From Glycocaulis sp. (GTDB taxonomy: Bacteria; Pseudomonadota; Alphaproteobacteria; Caulobacterales; Maricaulaceae), in NCBI GenBank assembly GCA_022565665.1, contig JAIUMI010000021.1, positions 1 through 39,356 on the forward strand: a stretch of 39,356 bases of DNA, read 5' to 3'. Positions 36,678 through 39,356 of this stretch are shown one piece after another (position 1 is the stretch's first letter; the number at the start of each line of letters is the position of its first letter). The notes beneath the pieces were generated by a model that searched no databases, was not told the origin of the DNA, and saw only the letters and a list, made by a program, of their open reading frames with translations. The position numbers and the translations under genes were made by a program.

Positions 36678-37472
36678 GTGTCATTTGCCTGGTCAGACAT
36701 GGCAGCCGCCTTTCCCCGGCTGCGCATATGGGCTTATCTCGCCTTCAAGCAGATACAGTTCGAGCACCGCCGCTCGGTGCTCGGCAGTGCTTGGATCGTG
36801 CTCTCCTATGCCATCACGGCAGCGGGTATCGGTTTTCTGATGTCACAGCTGCAGGGCCGTCCTGTAGAGGTGCACGTGCCCCACGTCATGTTCGGGCTGG
36901 CCATCTGGAACTTCATTTCCGGAGCCACCATTGCCGGCGCCGACATCATGGTGACCTCGCGCTCCTATCTGTTACAGATGAACCTGCCGCGCAGCCTGTT
37001 CGTCCTGTCCATGCTGTTGCGGCTGAGCTATCTGCTGGGCATCCAGCTGGTCACCGCCTTTGTCATCTGCCTGTTCTTCGGCTGGCGGCCAACGCTGGAG
37101 ATCGTGTGGATATTCCCGGCCTTTGCCGTCTATCTGGCCGCCGGGTTCGGCACCGCGCTTACACTGGGCATGGTGGCGGCGCGTTTCCGCGACATCTCCA
37201 CCCTCGTCGGCTCGTGCATGCGCCTGATCTTCTTCTTCACCCCGATCATCTGGGCGGTGGGCACCGCGCGCGATCAGGCCGAGGGCTTCATCGGCTTCCT
37301 GGTACGCTGGAACCCGTTCTCCTACGTCCTGAACACGCTACGCGACGGCCTTGTGGGCCTGCCGCCCGATCCGCTCAACTGGACCGTCACGCTGGCCATC
37401 ACCGCCCTTGTGCTGTTCACCGGCATACTCGCGCTGGACCGCATGGGCCGGCGGGTCACCTACTGGCTGTGA
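36678..37472 (+). CDS. wzm: ABC polysaccharide exporter, permease (Wzm-type)
   Basis: A 264-residue inner-membrane permease of the ABC-2 type. The amphipathic head (AYLAFKQIQFEHRRSVLGS) is typical of O-antigen/teichoic acid exporters, followed by six helices (for example YAITAAGIGFLMSQLQG; FGLAIWNFISGATIAG; RLIFFFTPIIWAVG) and the conserved RWNPFSYVLNTLRDGL. The start is GTG at 36678, with ATG at 36699 as alternative; neither has a strong ribosome site. It is followed after 10 bp by its ATPase. Exports a lipid-linked polysaccharide completed in the cytoplasm. Confidence 0.9.
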   Translation: MSFAWSDMAAAFPRLRIWAYLAFKQIQFEHRRSVLGSAWIVLSYAITAAGIGFLMSQLQGRPVEVHVPHVMFGLAIWNFISGATIAGADIMVTSRSYLLQMNLPRSLFVLSMLLRLSYLLGIQLVTAFVICLFFGWRPTLEIVWIFPAFAVYLAAGFGTALTLGMVAARFRDISTLVGSCMRLIFFFTPIIWAVGTARDQAEGFIGFLVRWNPFSYVLNTLRDGLVGLPPDPLNWTVTLAITALVLFTGILALDRMGRRVTYWL

Positions 37473-37482
37473 GGGCAGGATC

Positions 37483-38205
37483 ATGAACACGTCCAACGTC
37501 CACATCCACGCCCGCGACATCACGGTCAGCTTCCCGCTGCGCCGGGCCGGCATCCGGTCCACAGGCGCCAAAACGGCCCACAAGGCCCTGGATGGCGTCA
37601 GCTTCGAACTGGCACCGGGGGCGCGCGTCGGGCTTCTCGGCCGCAACGGATCGGGCAAGAGCACGCTTCTGCGCACGCTGGCCGGGGTCTATCCGGTGAC
37701 ATCCGGCGCACTGGAGATGGAAGGGCGCGTCGCCGCCATCTTCAATGCCTCGCTCGGCTTCGTGCAGGAAGCAACGGGGCTGGAAAACATCTATCTGCGC
37801 GGCGCCATGCTCGGCCTGTCATTTGACCAGATACGCGAGCTGGTCCCCTCCATCGTGGAGTTTTCCGAGCTGGGCGACTGGATCAGGGAACCGATCCACC
37901 GCTATTCAAGCGGCATGGCGCTGCGTCTGGCCTTTTCGATCACCACCGCCGTGCGCAGCGACATCCTGCTGCTGGACGAGTGGCTGGGCGCCGGTGATGC
38001 GGCCTTCCTGCGCAAGGCGCGTGCACGCATGCAGACCATGGTGAAGGATGCCAGCATCGTGGTTCTGGCCACGCATAATCTCAACCTGATGCGCAATCAG
38101 TGCAATCAGGCGATGGTTCTGGAAGAGGGCAGGCTTGTATTCTTTGGTGATCTTGATACGGCTATCGAAACCTATCAGGAATTCCGCCAGCTGACCCAGC
38201 TCTGA
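37483..38205 (+). CDS. wzt: ABC polysaccharide exporter, ATP-binding subunit (Wzt-type)
   Basis: A 240-residue ATPase: Walker A LLGRNGSGKSTLLR, Q-loop region NASLGFVQEATGLENIYLRG (in part), signature YSSGMALRLAFS, Walker B DILLLDEWLGAGDAAF and the switch His in VLATHNLNLM. The signature and the EWLGAGD are typical of the Wzt/TagH subfamily. The protein stops after the nucleotide-binding domain, without the C-terminal glycan-binding domain found in some Wzt proteins, so substrate selection by a carbohydrate module is not expected. The ATG at 37483 has AGGA upstream; the frame is open from 37351 within wzm. Confidence 0.93.
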   Translation: MNTSNVHIHARDITVSFPLRRAGIRSTGAKTAHKALDGVSFELAPGARVGLLGRNGSGKSTLLRTLAGVYPVTSGALEMEGRVAAIFNASLGFVQEATGLENIYLRGAMLGLSFDQIRELVPSIVEFSELGDWIREPIHRYSSGMALRLAFSITTAVRSDILLLDEWLGAGDAAFLRKARARMQTMVKDASIVVLATHNLNLMRNQCNQAMVLEEGRLVFFGDLDTAIETYQEFRQLTQL

Positions 38206-38215
38206 CCCCGGCCCG

Positions 38216-39172
38216 ATGACAGACAAACCCCGCTTTCATGAGGATGCCCGTCCTGTTGTCGTAACAGGCGCCCCGCGTTCGGGCACCACCTTCCTGACCG
38301 TGGCCATGAACCAGCATCCGCAGATATTGCTGACCAATGAGCTGCGCCCCTGGGTGTTCGTCAATCATGTGCGCCTGAAATCGCGCCATCCCAGCGAGCT
38401 ATTGCCGGAGCACCCCCAGCGCGAAACCTTCCAGAGGGCGATGATGGGCGAGCTCTATCGCTTCGTGGACCGGTTCTACCGCACCCGCGTGCCCCGCACC
38501 GAGATGATCGTGGCCACCGGCAAGCCGCCTTCGGTCGACCCGCAGATCCGTGCCTATGGCGACAAGAATCCAAGCTATGCTGATCCCAAGGAAACCTGGT
38601 GCACGGGCATGATCGCCAAGCACTGGCCGGGCGTGCGGTTTGTCCATATCCACCGCGATCCGCGCTCGTGCGCCGCCTCCTACAAGTCGGTGCCGGTCTA
38701 TTCAGACGAGATTGCCAAGGTCACGCAGATCTGGAAGCGCCATATCGAGTCGATGAACAAGCTCGGCCGGAGCCTTGCTGGCCAGGACCGGGTCATGACC
38801 ATCCGCTATGAAGACCTCGTCACCGAGCGCGGTCTGGATATCATGCGCGAGCTGGAAGGCTTTCTCGGCCTGGATCCGGCAGACGAGCCGGCCGATTTCC
38901 TGAAAAGCGAGATGACCCGGCGCACCCCCTACCGCTCGCCGGCAACGCCCGATGCGCTGCTTGGCCAGACCAGCTTCGACCAGCGCCTCACGCCCGACGA
39001 GATCGGCTGTGTCGAACATGAGTGCCGCAGCCTGATGGAAACGCTGGGTTATGAGCCAGGCCTCGATCCGGACACGGCGGCCACAAGCGCGCGGGCCATC
39101 AAGAAAAAGAGCCGCGCGCGCAAGGCGGCGAAATCAGCGCCCGCCAAGGCAAAGCGCGCCGCCAGGAAATGA
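38216..39172 (+). CDS. Sulfotransferase family protein with basic C-terminal tail
   Basis: A 318-residue enzyme predicted to transfer sulfate from PAPS. VVVTGAPRSGTTFLTVAM is the 5'-phosphosulfate loop, and FVHIHRDPRSCAASYKSV the 3'-phosphate motif (Arg, Ser). IRYEDLV is the third conserved strand. The last 27 residues are almost only Lys, Arg and Ala (KKKSRARKAAK and KAKRAARK), like histone H1-type tails and unlike the family's usual end. It starts 10 bp after wzt and is likely in the same operon; the target may be the exported glycan, an inference. The gene stops 4 bp before the tRNA-Leu 3' end. Confidence 0.88.
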   Translation: MTDKPRFHEDARPVVVTGAPRSGTTFLTVAMNQHPQILLTNELRPWVFVNHVRLKSRHPSELLPEHPQRETFQRAMMGELYRFVDRFYRTRVPRTEMIVATGKPPSVDPQIRAYGDKNPSYADPKETWCTGMIAKHWPGVRFVHIHRDPRSCAASYKSVPVYSDEIAKVTQIWKRHIESMNKLGRSLAGQDRVMTIRYEDLVTERGLDIMRELEGFLGLDPADEPADFLKSEMTRRTPYRSPATPDALLGQTSFDQRLTPDEIGCVEHECRSLMETLGYEPGLDPDTAATSARAIKKKSRARKAAKSAPAKAKRAARK

Positions 39173-39176
39173 TGTC

Positions 39177-39263
39177 TGGTACGGGCGGCCGGAATCGAAC
39201 CGGCAAGGCCTTGCGGCCGGCGGATTTTGAGTCCGCTGCGTCTACCAATTCCGCCACGCCCGC
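39177..39263 (-). tRNA. tRNA-Leu (anticodon CAA)
   Basis: An 87-nt gene including an encoded CCA. The acceptor stem starts GCGGGCG, paired with CGCCCGT (a G-U closing pair), followed by discriminator A and CCA. The D-loop has GGTAGACGC, the anticodon stem-loop is GCGGA CTCAAAA TCCGC with anticodon CAA, the long variable arm (GGCCGCAAGGCC-like) is typical of class II tRNAs, and the T arm has GGTTCGATTCC. It reads UUG codons. Confidence 0.95.
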
Positions 39264-39356
39264 AGCTTGGGTAGCCAGACCTGCTTCATAAGCGAGGTGC
39301 GCGCGTGCGTCGAGAGGTGCCAGCACGGCCAATCCTTGCGCTGGACGCGCCGAGCG

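Overview
The window reads as chromosomal DNA of a GC-rich alphaproteobacterium from the stalked, dimorphic group (Caulobacterales/Maricaulales; a Maricaulis, Oceanicaulis or Glycocaulis-like organism). The evidence is the 16S rRNA 5' end, a holdfast-anchor operon (hfaABD), a FlbT/FlaF-controlled multi-flagellin locus with sigma-54 promoters and FlmA/FlmB/FlmG flagellin glycosylation genes. This assignment comes from gene content, not from a database search. No phage, IS element, CRISPR array or plasmid gene was seen.

Layout. 1-1021: start of a ribosomal RNA operon read leftwards, with a boxA antiterminator and two tandem promoters. 1022-4744: housekeeping genes (CBS protein, DUF2157/GDYXXLXY membrane pair, glutathione S-transferase, rhomboid protease). 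4783-7443: hfaA-hfaB-hfaD behind a near-consensus sigma-54 promoter. 7584-12796: FlaEY-type beta-propeller protein and the first two pseudaminic acid enzymes, FlmA and FlmB. 13386-15810: ammonium transporter and TorF-family porin. 15894-22518: flagellin locus, with flbT-flaF-flagellin-flagellin-flaG-flagellin on the minus strand and the TPR glycosyltransferase flmG divergent on the plus strand. 22521-25136: ruvCAB-ybgC. 25182-28778: E1 alpha, E1 beta and E2 of branched-chain 2-oxoacid dehydrogenase. 29135-39172: surface polysaccharide block with a DegT/DnrJ aminotransferase, rmlDBC and rmlA for dTDP-L-rhamnose, a two-domain glycosyltransferase, a Wzm/Wzt ABC exporter and a sulfotransferase. 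39177-39263: tRNA-Leu(CAA).

How the parts fit. Each of the three flagellin genes has its own -24/-12 promoter and a pair of dyad elements centred roughly 115-155 bp upstream, the layout expected for the NtrC-like activator FlbD. FlbT and FlaF then control flagellin mRNA and secretion, FlmA/FlmB start pseudaminic acid synthesis, and FlmG is expected to attach the sugar to flagellin. The hfa operon has the same promoter class, which suggests coupling of holdfast anchoring to the flagellar sigma-54 programme. The right end makes rhamnose-containing glycan precursors and exports a polysaccharide by the ABC route.

I did not find an unmistakably new system. The most interesting items are the repeated flagellin promoter architecture, the 86-bp hfaB/hfaD coding overlap, the fused glycosyltransferase beside the exporter, the histone-like tail on the sulfotransferase, and a palindromic CTAG that ends two convergent genes.
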